A DNA stretch of 64,000 bases from Cervus elaphus (lineage: Eukaryota > Chordata > Mammalia > Artiodactyla > Cervidae): assembly GCF_910594005.1 (NCBI RefSeq), contig NC_057828.1, positions 4,600,235 through 4,664,234 of the forward strand, written 5' to 3'. Shown here piece after piece: positions 11,051-23,243 of the stretch (the first letter of the stretch is position 1; each line of letters starts with the position of its first letter). The notes under the pieces were generated by a model. It was not told the origin of the DNA and ran no database searches. It saw nothing but the letters and a program-made list of their open reading frames with translations. The position numbers and the translations under genes were made by a program.

Positions 11051-11240
11051 TCTTTTATTTTCACTTTTTAAACTTTTCATTTTGTATTTGAATATAGCTG
11101 ACTAACACTGTTGTAATAGTTTCAGGTGAATAGCAAAGGGACTCAGCCATACATATATATGTGTATCCATTCTTCCCCGAATTCCCCTCCCATCCAGGCT
11201 GCCACATAACATTGATCAGAGTTCCATGTCATCTACTTTT
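11051..11240 (-). mobile_element. Artiodactyl L1 3' end, antisense
   Basis: Contains TTTGAATATAGCTGACTAAC, GTTTCAGGTGAATAGCAAAG and CAGGCTGCCACATAACATTG, which are 3'UTR strings of artiodactyl L1. A 5'-truncated short copy. Confidence 0.75.
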
Positions 11241-11482
11241 TTTCTTGAAGCATTGCCTCACACATGCAAAATTTAAACAAAGGTCTTCATTGGAAATTGG
11301 CTTTAGAATGTTGCACTTATCAGAGCACATTTCCCTTTTCTTTGGATCTTGGCCCATTAAGTCCTGGCTACCAGCTTTGTGCCTTCAAATACTTTTACCC
11401 AGGATTTAAAATTCTCAGTGTGAGGAGTAATCTTATGCCAATTATTTTTTTCAGAAGTAGAGATAAAAGTACCTCTTAGATT

Positions 11483-11799
11483 AAAAACTCGATGAGAGCA
11501 AGGACCTTGTCTATCTTGTTCATCACTGTACCCTAGTTTCTAGAGCAGTGACTGGAATACATGTGTGTGCGTGTATGTGTTAGTCACTCAGTTGTGTCTG
11601 ACTCTTTGAAACCCTCATATAGCCCACCAAGCTCCTCTGTCCATGGGATTCTCCAGGCAAGAATACTAGAGTGGGTTGCCATTCCATCCTCCAGGAGATC
11701 ATCCCAAACCAGGTCTCTGGCATTGCAGGCAGATTCTTTACCATCTGAGCTACCAGGGAAGCCCAACTGGAATATAGTAGGTGCTTAATAAAATGGATG
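11483..11799 (+). mobile_element. L2 3' end, interrupted by Bov-tA
   Basis: Left part: AACTCGATGAGAGCAAGGAC then CTTGTCTATCTTGTTCATCAC. Right part after the SINE: TAGTAGGTGCTTAATAAA. This is the conserved 3' end of LINE2. Confidence 0.8.
11551..11774 (-). mobile_element. Bov-tA SINE with 9-bp TSD in L2
   Basis: The SINE is 11560-11765 and the TSD ACTGGAATA lies at 11551-11559 and 11766-11774. The complement of the tRNA-derived head is at the right end (TTACCATCTGAGCTACCAGG). Confidence 0.95.
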
Positions 11800-11889
11800 G
11801 CCCAGTCCTTGGCTTCTACATGGGTCACAGCAGTTTTGTCCCCTACATTTCTAGTGAACTTTAAAACCCACTTGGATGTTGCACTATCC

Positions 11890-12439
11890 ATGCCGAGCCA
11901 TGATGGCATCTCTTGGAATTTTGATGGGAATTGCATTGCGACTATAGGTTAATTTGGGGGAGAATTTGATATCTTTATAATTTTAAAAACTGACATTTTT
12001 ATAATTTTGTGTATTCTAAATGGTTAACAGAATGTCTCTCTCCATTTATTTTATTCATCAAGAAAGGCAACATAACACAAGATTCCATACCCAAGTTTTG
12101 GTTTAAATCTCTGCTCTGTCACTCAGTAGATTTCCAACTTTGTGATAGTTTCTAGTTTCCTTAACTGTGACTGGAATTATTTTAATAATAAAAGTACCTT
12201 TCTCATAGAAATGGTTAGGAGGATATATTAGGATAGCAACTGTAAAACATTAGAATTATATAACATGTATGGCTTCTGCATAAGTATTTGTTAAATGAAG
12301 TAATAATTTTCCTTTAATGTTTTGTAATAAAGTCTTAAATATTTTTTCATAAAAATCTTGCAATCTTTTGTTATATTTATTCCTAGTTACTTTATATTTT
12401 TAGGTTATTTCAAATGACTATAGTTTTAGTTTTAAAAGG
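11890..12439 (-). mobile_element. Old L1 ORF2, antisense, carrying a MIR-like insert
   Basis: 11890-12055 and 12304-12439 look like antisense ORF2 of an old L1 (CTTGGAATTTTGATGGGAAT, then GTTATATTTATTCCTAGTTA). They are separated by a MIR-like block and continue after the BovB at 13778. Confidence 0.6.
12060..12300 (+). mobile_element. MIR SINE
   Basis: Reads MIR order: TTTAAATCTCTGCTCTGTCA, TTTCCTTAACTGTGACTGG, ACCTTTCTCATAGAAATGG and a tail GTATTTGTTAAATGAA. Confidence 0.7.
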
Positions 12440-13777
12440 AACTAAAGAGCCTCTTTATGAGAGTGAAAGAGGAGAGTGAAAAAGCTGGCTTAAAACTCAA
12501 CATTCAAAAAACTAAGATCGTGGCATCCAATCCCATCAGTTCAGTCGCTCACTCTTTGGGACCCCATGGACTGCAGTACACCAGGACTCCCTGTCTATCA
12601 CCAACTCCCAGAGTTTACTCAAAATCATGTCCACTGAGTTGGTGATGCCATCCAACCATCTCATCCTCTGTCGTCCCCTTCTCCTCCTGCCTTCAATCTT
12701 TCCCAGCATCAGGGTCTTTTCCAGTGAGTCAGCTCTTCACATCAGGTGGCCAAATTATTGGAGTTTCAGCTTCAACATCAGTCCTTCCAATGAACACTCA
12801 GGACTGATCTCCTTTAGGATGGACTGGTTGGATCTCCTTGCAGTCCAAGGGACTCTCAAGAGTCTTCTCCAATACCACAGTTCAAAAGCATCAATTCTTC
12901 GGCACTCAGCTTTCTTTATAGTCCAACTCTCACATCCATACATGACTACTGAAAAAGCCATAGCCTTGACAAGATGGACCTTTATTGGCAAAGTAATGTT
13001 GCTTCCTGACCTGCATACAAGCTTCTCAAGAGGCAGGTCAGGTGATCTGGTATTCCCAATCTCTTTAAGAATTTTCCATAGTTTGTTGTGATCCACACAG
13101 TCAAAGGCTTTGTTGTAGTCAATAGAGCATAAATAGATGTTTTTCTGGAACTTCTTGCTTACTTCTTGGCAAATAGATGCAGAAAGAGTGGCAGATTTTA
13201 TTTTCTTGGGCTCCAAAATCATTGTGGACAGTGACTGCAGCCATAAAATTAAAAGACATTTGCTCCTTGTAAGAAAAGCTATGACAAGCTTAGACAGAGT
13301 ATTAAAAAACAGAGACATCACTTTGCTGACAACAGTCCATAAAGTCAAAACTATGGTTTTTCCAGTAGTCATGTATGGATGTGAGAGTTGGACCATAAAG
13401 AAGGCTGAGTGCTGAAAAATTGATGCTTTTGAATTGTGGTACTGGAGAAGACTCTTGAGAGTCCCTTGGATAGCAAGGAGATCAAACCAGTCAATCCTAA
13501 AGGAAATCAACCCTGAATATTCATTGGAATGACTGATGCTAAAGCTGAAGCTCCAATACTTTGGCCACCTGATGCAAAGAGTCAAATCATTGGAAAAGAT
13601 CCTGATGCTGGGAAAGATGAGGGCAGGAGGTTACAGAGGATGAGATGGCTGAATGGCATCACTGACTCAACGGACATAAGTTTAAGCAAGCTCCGAGAGA
13701 TAGTGAAGGACAGGGAAGCCTGGCATACTGCAATTCATGGGGTTACAAAGAGTTGAAAATGACTTATTGACTGAACA
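12440..13777 (+). mobile_element. BovB 3' part split by an inverted BovB
   Basis: Sense pieces lie at 12440-12534 and about 13160-13777. They would join across the element at CCCATCA / CTTCTTGGCAAATAG. An imperfect TSD flanks the outer copy (AGTTTTAAAAGG left, AGTTTTAAAGG right, around 12428 and 13779). It is inserted in the antisense old L1. Confidence 0.85.
12535..13158 (-). mobile_element. Inverted BovB inside BovB, internally deleted
   Basis: Begins with the complement of the BovB 3' end (GTTCAGTCGCTCACTC) and runs to ATGTTTTTCTGGAACTTC. At about 13008 it jumps from the AAAGTAATG block to CCTGACCTGCATAC, losing several hundred bp that would include the YADD box. No long TSD is visible. 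The long open frame on the minus strand at 12755-13585 crosses both copies and is not a gene. Confidence 0.85.
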
Positions 13778-14717
13778 AGTTTTAAAGGTTACATTCTTCA
13801 TCTGTTTTTGTTGGTTCATGAAAATAAAGTTGATTAGGTGAAATTTACTTTTGTATATTGAAATTTTTTGTCCAGTAGCCTTGCAAAATGCTTGTATTTA
13901 TGCTAATCATTTGTCTATGGACTTCTTAGGATTTGCTGATAGATGGTCTTATCAACTGTGAAAAAAAGCAATTTTGGTTCCTCCTTACCAGTTCTTATAA
14001 CTTTCATCTCTCTTCCTTTTTGCTTAAACTTCCAGGTCAGTGTGGTGATCATGTACATTCTCTTTGTGTTCCCAGTCTTGTAGAGAAGATTTCAAGTATT
14101 CAACAAAAAATAAAATGTTCACTGTGAATTATAAAAAGTTATATTTTATCAGTTACTTTCTGCTTCTAGTTTGCTGAGAGTTTTTGTCATGAATGGAGAG
14201 TCAATAAAATGTTGTTCTCAGTGACAAGGTTTTTCTCCTTTAATATGTTAATGTGGTGAATTACATTAATTAATTAAAAAATTATAAGATAACTTTTATT
14301 CCTAGAATAAATCCATCTCATTCTAGATATAGTACATTTTTATATGTTCCTGTATCTGGTTGCTAATATTTTGTTTAGATATTGCATGTATATTCATAAA
14401 TAAAATGGCTTAAAATTCTGTTCTCATGTTTTTTTAAATCTAGTTTTGATATCAAGATTATTCTAGGTTCATAAAATGAGTTCACAATTTTTCATTGTTT
14501 TTATTTCTGGAAGAGTTTTTGTAAGATTGGAATTACTCATTTCTTGAGTTTTTCTTAGAAGTATTGACTCAATTTCTTTACTGGTTAAAGGACAATTCAG
14601 ATTTTTTTCTTCTTGTATTAGTTTTAGTAAGTTTTTTTTTAAGGAATTTTTCTATTTCACCTAAATTTTCAAATATGTGATACTAATTTTTTCTTAATAT
14701 CATCTTATTTCTTTTTT
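13778..14717 (-). mobile_element. Old L1 ORF2, antisense
   Basis: Continuation of the L1 seen at 12304-12439: GTCCAGTAGCCTTGCAAAAT, TTTCTCCTTTAATATGTTAA and TTTTTATTTCTGGAAGAGTT. It has many stops in every frame. Confidence 0.7.
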
Positions 14718-15804
14718 GCCACTTTATTTATTTTAATTTATCTATTTTTGATGGAAGGATAATTGCCTTACAGAATTTTGTTCTTTTCTGTCAAACATCA
14801 GCAAGAATCAGCCTTAAGTACACCCATGTCCCCCCGTTGTGAAACTCCCCCATCTCCCTTCCCAGTTCGCCCTCCTAGATCGTTACAGAGCCCTGTTTGA
14901 GTTCCCTGAGCCAGACAGCAAGTTCCCACTAGCTATCTATTTTGCATACGTTATTGTAAATTTCCATATTACTCTCTCCATGCATCTCACCCTCTCTCTC
15001 CTCCTCTCCCCCTGTTTCCACAGGTCTGTTCTCTACATCTGTTTCTCCATTGCTGTGCTGCAAATAAATTCATCAGTACCATCTTTCTAGATTCCATATA
15101 TATGTGTTAATTTATGATATTTATATTTCTTTTTGTGACTTACTTCACTCTGTATAATAGGCTCTAGGTTCGTCCTCCTCAGAACTGACTCAGATGGGTT
15201 CCCTTTTATGGCTGAGTAATATTCCATTGTATATATGTACCACAACTTCTTCATCCTTTCATCTGTTGATGGATATCTAGATTGCTTCCATGTTCTAGCT
15301 GTTGTAAATAGTGCCTCAATGAGCATTGGGGTGCATGTGTCTTTTTCAATTTTGGTTTCTTCTGGGTATATGCCTAGTAGTGGAATTGCTCGGTCATATA
15401 GTGGTTTTATTCCTAGTTATTTAAGGAATCTCCATACCATTTTCCATTGTGGCTGTATCAATTTACTTTCCCACCAGCAATGCAAAGAGGGTTCCCTTTT
15501 CTCCACACCCTCTCCAGCGTTTACTGTCTGTAGATTTTAAATGATGGCCATTCTGACTGTTGTCAGATTTTTAGATGATGGCCATTCTGACTGTAGTCAA
15601 CCTCACTGTAGTTTTGATTTGCATTTCTCTAACTATGAGAGATTTTTATCATCTTTTCATTTATTTGTTAGCCATCTGTATGTCTTCTTTGGAGAAATGT
15701 CTGTTTATGTCTTTCCACCACTTTTTTATTGGGCTGTTCCTTTTTCTGGTATTGACTGGTATGAGCTGCTTGTATATTTTGAAAATTAATTGTTTTTCAG
15801 TTGT

Positions 15805-16095
15805 TTAATTTGCTATTATTTTCTCCCACTCTGAGGGTTGTCTTTTCACCTTGTTTGTAGTTTCCTTTGCTGTGCAAAAGCTTTTAAGCTTAATTAGGTC
15901 CCACTTGTTTATTTTTGTTTTTATTTCCATTACTCTAGGAGGTGGGTCATAGAGCATCTTGTTTTTATTTATGTCATTGAGTGTTCTGCCTATGTTTTCC
16001 TCGAAGAGTTTTCTAGTTTCTGGTCTTACATTTAGATTTTTAATCCATTTTGAGTTTATCTTTGTGTATGGTATTAGGAAGTGTTGTAATTTCAT
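15805..16095 (-). pseudogene. L1 ORF2p C-terminal remnant
   Basis: A 96-residue open stretch with blocks such as HFLIPYTKINSKWIKNL, RPETRKLFEENIG and INKWDLIKLKSFCTAKET, which belong to the cysteine-rich C-terminal half of L1 ORF2p. It belongs to the L1 at 14718-26809. The frame closes on both sides. Confidence 0.88.
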
Positions 16096-16779
16096 TCTTT
16101 TACATATAGCTGTCCAGTTTTCCCAGCACCACTTGTTGAAGAAGCTATCTTTGCCGCATTTATATTCTTGCCTCCCTTGTCAAAAATAAGGTACCCATAT
16201 GTGCTTGGCTTTGTCTCTGGGCCTTCTATCTTGTTCTATTGGTCTATATTTCTGTTTTTGTGCCAGTCACATACTGTCTTGATGACTGTAGCTTTGTAGT
16301 ATAGTCTGAAGTCATGAAAGTTGATTCCTCCAGCTTCATTCTTCTTTCTCAAGACTACTTTGGCTATTCAGGGTCTTTTGTGTTTCCATAAGAACTGTGA
16401 AATTTTTTGTTCTAGTTTTGGGACAAATGCCACTGGTAATTTGATAGAGATCACATTGAATATGTAGATTGCATTTGGTAGTATATTCATTTTCACATTG
16501 ATTCTTCCTACCCAGGAACATGGAATATCTCTTCATCCATTTATGTCATCTTTGATTTCTTTCATCAGCATCCTATACTTTTCTGTATACAGTTTTTTTA
16601 TCTCCTTGGGTAGGTTTATTCCTAGATATTTTATTCTTTTTTGTTGCAATGGTGAAAGGGATTGATTCCTTAATTTCTCTTTCTGATTTTTTCATTGTTA
16701 GTATATACAAATGCAAGTGATTTCTGTCTGTTGACTTTATATCCCAGGACTTTCCTCAGTTCACTGATTAGTTCTGGCA

Positions 16780-16835
16780 ATTATCAGATAATTACCAGAT
16801 ATTTATCAGATAATTATCAGAAATTATCAGATAGT
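16780..16835 (+). repeat. Local tandem expansion of an ATTATCAGATA-like unit
   Basis: Four to five imperfect copies of TTATCAGATAA lie inside antisense L1 ORF2, where L1 relatives normally have unrepeated sequence. Probably replication slippage. Confidence 0.75.
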
Positions 16836-17739
16836 TTCTTTTGGTTTTTCTATGTATAGTAGCATGTCATCTGCAAACAGTGAGCGTTTTAGTTCTTCTT
16901 TTCCCATCAGTATTCCTTTTATTTCTTTTTCTTCTCTGATAGCCATAGCTAGGACTTTCAAAACTATGTTCAATAATAGTGGTGATAGTGGACACCCTTG
17001 TCTTGTTCCTGATCTTAGAGGGAATACTTTAAGTTTTAACCATTGAGAATAATGTTTGTTGTAGGCTTATCATATATGGACTTTACTATGTTGAGGTAGA
17101 CTCCTTCTATGCCCATTTTTTAAAGTGTTTTTATTATAAATTGGTGCTGAATTTTATCACAGGCTTTTTCTGAATCTACTGAGATGATCATATATTTTTA
17201 TCTTTCAGTTGTTAACATGGTGTATCACATTGATTGATTTGCATATATTGAAGAATCCTTGCATCCCTGGAATAAACCCTACTTGATCATGGTGTATGAA
17301 CTTTTTAATGTGTCATTAAATTCTGTTTGCTGGAATTTTCTTGAGGATTTTTGAATCTATGTTCATCAGTGATATTGGCTCATAATTTTGTTTTTTTGTG
17401 TTGTCTTTGCCTGGGTTTCAAGTCAGGGTGATTGTGGTCTTGTAGAATGAGTTTGGAAATGTTCCTTCCTCTGCAATTTTTTGGAAGAGTTTCAGAAAAA
17501 TAGGCATTAGCCCTTCTCTAAATGTTTGGTAGAATTCCCCTGTAAAGTCATCTGGCCCTGGGCTTTTGTTTTTTGGGGGAGATTTTTGATCACGATTTCG
17601 GTTTCAGTATTTGTAATTGGCTTGTTCATGATTTATTTCTTCCTGGTTCAGTCTTGGGCGGTTAAACTTTCCTCAGAATCTGTCCATTTCCTCTAGGTTG
17701 TCCATTTTATTAGTATATAGTTGCTCATAATAGTCTCTT

Positions 17740-19028
17740 ATGATCCACACAATTGCACTCATCTCACACGCTAGTAGAGTAATGCTCAAAATTCTCCAAG
17801 CCAGGCTTCAGCAATACGTGAACTGAGAATTTCCAGATGTTCAAGATGGTTTTAGAAAAGGCAGAGGAACCAGAGATCAAGTTGCCAACATCCACTGGAT
17901 CATCAAAAAAGCAAGAGAGTTCCAGAAAAACATCTATTTCTGCTTTATTGATTATGCCAAAACCTTTGACTGTGTGGATCACAACAAACTGTGGGAAATT
18001 CTGAAAGAGATGGGAATACCAGACCACCTGACCTGCCTCTTGAGAAACCTATATCCAGGTCAGGAAGCAACAGTTAGAACTGGACATGGAACAACAGACT
18101 GGTTCCAAGTAGGAAAAGGAGTATGTCAAGGCTGTATATTGTCACCCTGCTTATTTAACTTATATGCAGAGCACATCATGAGAAACGCTGAGCTGGAAGA
18201 GGCACAAGCTGGAATCAAGATTGCCGGGAGAAATATCAATAACCTCGGATATGCAGATGACACCACCCTTATGGCAGAAAGTGAAGAGGAACTAAAAAGC
18301 CTCTTGATGAAAGCTATAGAGGAGAGTGGAAAAGTTGGCTTAAAGCTCAACATTCAGAAAACTAAGATCATGGCATCTGGTCCCATCACTTCATGAGAAA
18401 TAGATGGGGAAACAGTGTCAGACTTTATTTTTTTGGTCTCCAAAATCACTGCAGATGGTGATTGCAGCCGTGAAATTAAAAGACACTTACTCCTTGGAAG
18501 GAAAGTCATGACCAATCTAGGGAGCATATTAAAAAGCAGAGACATTAGTTTGCCAACAAAGCTTCATCTAGCCAAGGCTATGGTTTTCCCAGTGGTCATG
18601 TATGGATGTGAGAGTTGTACTGTGAAGAAAGCTGAGTGCCAAAGAATTCATGCTTTTGAACTGTGGTGTTGGAGAAGACTCTTGAGAGTCCCTTGGACTG
18701 TAAGGAGATCCAAACAGTCCATCCTAAAGGAGATCAGTCCTGAGTGTTCATTGGAAGGACTAATGCTGAAGCTGAAACTCCAATAATTTGGCCACTTCAT
18801 GCAAAGAGTTGACTCATTGGAAAAGATCATGATGCTGGGAGGGATTGGGGGCAGGAGAAGAAGGGGATGACAGAGGATGAGATGGCTGGATGGCATGACA
18901 GACTCAGTGGACATGAGTTTGGGTAAACTCTGGGAGTTGGTGATGGACAGGGAGGCCTGACATGCTGCGATTCATGGGGTTGCAAAGAGTCGGACACTAC
19001 TGAGCGACTGAACTGAAATTGATGATCC
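17740..19028 (+). mobile_element. BovB 3' part, inserted in L1 ORF2, TSD ATGATCC
   Basis: The BovB is 17747-19021 (1275 bp), with TSD ATGATCC at 17740-17746 and 19022-19028. The L1 reads on after it (CTTTGTATTTCTGTG). 5'-truncated, plus orientation, opposite to the host L1. It keeps much of the RT coding sequence. Confidence 0.93.
17974..18396 (+). pseudogene. BovB ORF2 reverse-transcriptase remnant, YADD intact
   Basis: 140 codons covering RT motifs: KILKEMGIPDHLTCLL-like, GVCQGCILSPCLFNLYAEHI, and the catalytic YADD (18250-18261) in NLGYADDTTLMAESEEEL. A TGA follows the SGPITS block. Remnants continue in another open stretch at 18415-18786, which has the VMYGCESCTVKKAECQRI region. The upstream part is closed by stops near 17823. 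Not functional. Confidence 0.88.
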
Positions 19029-19252
19029 TTTGTATTTCTGTGTTGTCTGCTGTAATATCTTCTTTTTCATTTCTAATTTTGTTGATTTGATTTTTCTTCC
19101 CTTTTTTCTTGATGAGTCTGGCTAGTGGTTAGTCAATTTTATCTTCTCAAAGAATCAGCTTTTAATTTTATTGACGTTGCTATTGTTTTCATTTCTTTTT
19201 CATTTATTCCTGCTCTGATCTTTATGATTTCTTTCCTTCTGTTGACTTTGGA

Positions 19253-19281
19253 TTTGTTGTTGTTGTTGTTGTTGTTGTTCT
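19253..19281 (+). repeat. (TTG)n microsatellite in L1
   Basis: Eight or more uninterrupted TTG units within the antisense L1 ORF2. Confidence 0.9.
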
Positions 19282-19831
19282 TTTTACAACTGCTTTAGGT
19301 GCAGAGTTAGGTTGTCTATTTGATGTTTTTCTTGTTTCTTGATGTAGGATTGTCTTGTTTTAAACTTCCCTCCTAGAACTGCTTTCACTGAATCCCATAG
19401 GTTTTGGGTCGTCATGTTTTCACTGTCATTTGTTTCTATGAATCTTTTGATTTCCTTTCTTATTTCTTCAGTAACCTCTTTATTATTTGGTAATGTATTG
19501 TTCTATATCCATGAGTTTGTGTTTTTTGCAATCTCTCTCCTCTAGGTGATATCTAGTCTCATAGCATTGTGATCAGAGAAGATACTTAATACAATTTCAA
19601 TTTCTTAAATTTACTGAGGCTTGATGTGGCCCAAGATGTGGTCTACCCTAGAGAATGTACCATGTGCACTTGAGAAGAAGTGTATTCTACATTTGGATGG
19701 AAAGTCCTGAAGGTATCAATTAGGTCCATTTGGTCTAATGTTTCATTGAAGATTTCTGTTTCCTTATTGAGTCTCTGTTTTGTCCATTGGTTTGTCCATT
19801 GGTGTAAATGGGGTGTTAAAGCCCCCTACTA

Positions 19832-20083
19832 TTATGTTATTGTGTTGCAGTAGATTTCTCCTCTTATGCCTGGTAGTGTTTGCCTTATGTACTGAGGTGC
19901 TTCAATGTTGGGTGCATAAATATTTAAAATTGTTATGTCTTCTTGGATTGATGCTTTGATCAGTATGTAGTGTCCTTCTTTGTCTCTTATAACATTCTTT
20001 ATTTTAAAGTCTATTTTTTCTGAAATAGGATTGCCACTCCGGCTTTCTTTTGGTTTCCATTTGCACAACATATCTTTTTCCAT
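19832..20083 (-). pseudogene. L1 ORF2p endonuclease-domain remnant
   Basis: 84 codons with IRDKEGHYILIKASIQEDIT and ILNIYAPNIEAPQYI, the conserved middle of the L1 AP-type endonuclease. This fixes the N-terminal end of ORF2 near 20100-20300 in the minus-strand L1. Confidence 0.9.
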
Positions 20084-20737
20084 CCTTTTACTTTCAATCT
20101 CTATGTGTCTTTAGGTCTGAATTGGGTCTCTTGTAGGCAGCATAGATGTGGGTCTTGTTTTTGTATCCATTCAATCAGTCTATATCTTTTAGTTGGTGCA
20201 TTTTATCCATTTAAATTTAAGGTAGTTATTGATAGTGTTCTTATTGGCATTTTCTTAATTGTTTTGGGTTTGTGTTTTAGGTCTTTCCTTTTTCTTGTGT
20301 TTACTGGCTATCTAATTCCTTTTAGTATTTGTTGTAAGACTGGTTTGATGGTGCTAAATTCTCTTAACTTCTGCTTGTCTGTGAATTTTTTTATTTTTCC
20401 ATCAAATTTGAATGAGATCTTTGCTGAGTATACTTGGGTGTAGATTTTTTTTTTTCCTTTCAGTACTTTATTTATTTTTTTTTTTTCTGCCATGGTCTCT
20501 CAGTCATGGCCTTTCAGTACTTTAAATACATCCTGCCATTCCTTTCTGACCTGCAGAGTTTCTGCTGAAAGATCCTCTATTAATTGTATGGATTTTCCCT
20601 TGTATGTTACTTGTTGCTTTTCCCTTGGTTTGTTAAGCTTTCTTTCTGTTAGCTTGATTAATATCTGTCTCATTTTTCTCCTTGGGTTTACCTGTAAGGG
20701 ACTCTATGAATTTCTTGAAATGATTGACTTTCCATTC

Positions 20738-20926
20738 CTATGTTAGAATAGTTTTCAACTGTAATTTCTTCAAAAATTTTCTCAGTACCTCTCTTTCTTC
20801 TTCCTCTGGGATCCCTATAACTCGAATGTTGGTACATTTAATATTGTCCCCAAAGTCCCTGAGGCTGTCCTCAATTCTCTTCATTCTTTTTCCTTTCTTC
20901 TGCTCTTCAGCAGTTGTTTCCACCAC
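20738..20926 (-). pseudogene. L1 ORF1p remnant
   Basis: 62 codons with RIEDSLRDFGDNIKCTNIRV followed by IGIPEEEEREVL, the start of the RRM region of L1 ORF1p after the coiled coil. Flanking frames are broken. Confidence 0.9.
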
Positions 20927-21439
20927 TCTATCTTCCTGCTAACCTATATGTTCTTCTGCCTCAGTTATTCTGCTATTGGTTCCTTCTAGAGTACTTTTAA
21001 TTTCAGTGATTGTGATATTCATCTGTTTGCTTTTTCTATATATCTTCTATGTCCTTGGTGATTGTATTAACTGTGTTAATTGTTTCTTGCATTATCTCCT
21101 TTCTATTTTCAATTCTTCAGAACATCTTCACTATCATTATTCTGAGTTCTGTTTCAGATAGATTGTTTATTTCCTCTCCGTATTTATTTGGTCTTGTGAG
21201 TTTATACCTTGTTCTTTCATTTGTGCTGTATTCTCTGTCTTCTATTTATTGATTGATTGATTTTCTACTTTGCTCTGCTTGAGGTCTCCTTTACCCAAAC
21301 TTTAGCGTTGTAGTCCTTATTCCTTTTGGTTTTTGCCCTCAGAGGGAAAGGTTGGTTGAGTAGTTTGTGTTTATTCCTTGTTAGGGATGACCTGTGTCTG
21401 TGTTCTAGTGGGAGGAGATCAAGCAGATAATTACAGAAA

Positions 21440-22346
21440 TAATGAGACATATACCCACACTTCCACACACACAGTTATAAGTATAGCATACAGGAGATTG
21501 ACTTGGTGAACAAGAGAAACCAAAACTAATATTGACCAATTAAAAACAGAGCTAACTAATGCTCAATCTGGAAAACTGAGCCTCAGCAGATTGCCAACTG
21601 GGGAATATAGGAAAGAGAGCACAAAAATTTAACTTACATGGTGAAAAAAGAAAGAGTGAAGGGAAAAGGACGAAGGAAAAAAGAGGAAGAGAAAAAAGAG
21701 GAGAAGGGAGAGAAAATAGAAAATGAAGAGGTGAAGAAAGGGGGGAAAACAGGAAAAGAAAAACTAGAAAAGCAAAGATAACTAGATATATGTGAAAAAC
21801 ATTTATATATATATTCAGGAATAACTATAATATGTAAAGAACTATAAGAAAAGGAGTCAAATATATCAAAAGCAAAACCAGAAAAATCACAAAAAAGGTG
21901 AAAAAATCTTTAAAAGAGGGCATTTTTTAAACAAGAAAAACAGAAATGAAAACTCAACAATACCACAAAAGGGTAATGTGAAGGTAGAAATATGTAGAGG
22001 GAAACAATAGTGTGATTTATAAGAAAAAAAAGTGTTCTCAAGGTCATACTTCTTCTTGGTTGTGGAGTCTTCTCCCGTGGATGGGGTTGGATTAGTGTCC
22101 TGTGATATTTTCCTGGTTGGGGGAACTTGTGCCTGTGTTCTGGTTGATGGACTGGACTCGTTTCTCTGGAGGGCAGTGTAGTGTCCAGTAGTAGGACACA
22201 GTGTCCTGTAGTAGAACAAGGCACTGTCCTTCAGAGAGCCAAGATCCAGTTCCATCAATAAGAACACAGGCACAAATTCCCCCAACCCGGAGAATATCAC
22301 AGGGGAGTCTATGGGTTCAGCATGTCTTTGGGCAGTCCTTTGGGCT
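21440..22346 (-). mobile_element. L1 leader / 5'UTR portion, left of BovB
   Basis: An A/G-rich stretch on the plus strand (about 21640-22010) is followed by GAACTTGTGCCTGTGTTCTG and GGTTGATGGACTGGACTCG, typical of the complement of bovine L1 5'UTR. It continues after the BovB at 25243. Confidence 0.65.
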
Positions 22347-22565
22347 TTGGCAGTGTTTAGTTCAGTTCAGTCGCTCGGTCGTGTCCGACTCTTTGCAAAC
22401 CCATGAACCACAGCACACCAGGCCTCCCTGTCCATCACCAACTCCCAGAGTTTATTCAAAGTCACTGAGTGAGTGATGCCATCCAACGATCTCATCCTCT
22501 GTTGTTCCCCTTCTCCTCCCGCCTTCAATCTTTCCCAGCATCAGTGTCTTTTCAAATGAGTCAGC

Positions 22566-23243
22566 TCATTGCATCAGGTGGCCAAAGTATTGGAGTTTCA
22601 GCTTCAGCATCAATCCTTCCAATGAACACCCAGGACTGATATCTTTTAGGATTGACTGATTGGATCTCCTTGCAGTGCAAGGGACTCTCAAGAGTCTTCT
22701 CCAACACCACAGTTCAAAAACATCAATTCTTCGGCGCTCAGCTTTCTTTATAGTCCAACTCTCACATCCATACATGACCGCTGGAAAAACCATAGCCTTG
22801 ACTAGATGAATCTTTGTTGGCAAAGTAATGTCTCTGTTTTTTAACATGCTGTTTATATTGGTCATAACTTTCCTTCCAAGAAGTAAGCATCTTTTAATTT
22901 TATGACTGCAGTCACCATCTACAGTGATTTTGGAGTCCCCCAAAATAAAGTCTGACACTGTTTCCACTGTTTCCCTGTCTATTTCCCATGAAGTGGTGGG
23001 ACTGGATGCCATGATCTTAGTTTTCTGAATATTGAGCTTTAAGCCAACTTTTGCACTCTCGTCTTTAGCTTTCATCAAGAGGCTCTTTAGTTCTTCTTCA
23101 CTTTCTGCCATAAGGGTGGTGTCATCTGCATATCCGAGGTTACTGATATTTCTCCTGGCAATCTTGATTCCAGCTTGTGTTTCACCCAACCCAGTGTTTC
23201 TCATGATGTGCTCTGCATATAACTTAAATAAGCAGGGTGACAA
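22566..23243 (-). pseudogene. BovB ORF2 RT C-terminal remnant, YADD intact
   Basis: 225 codons: SPCLFKLYAEHIMRN, then NLGYADDTTLMAESEEELKS with the catalytic YADD at 23121-23132, then FPAVMYGCESWTIKKAE and the conserved RRLLRVPCTARRSNQSILK tail. The N-terminal RT portion is in other frames (stops near 23254). Confidence 0.92.

Noticed and set aside
12755..13585. 276-codon open frame on the minus strand
   Set aside because: It runs across an inverted BovB and back into a sense BovB. Its sequence is BovB RT text and its complement, so it is a product of the nested inverted repeat and not a gene.
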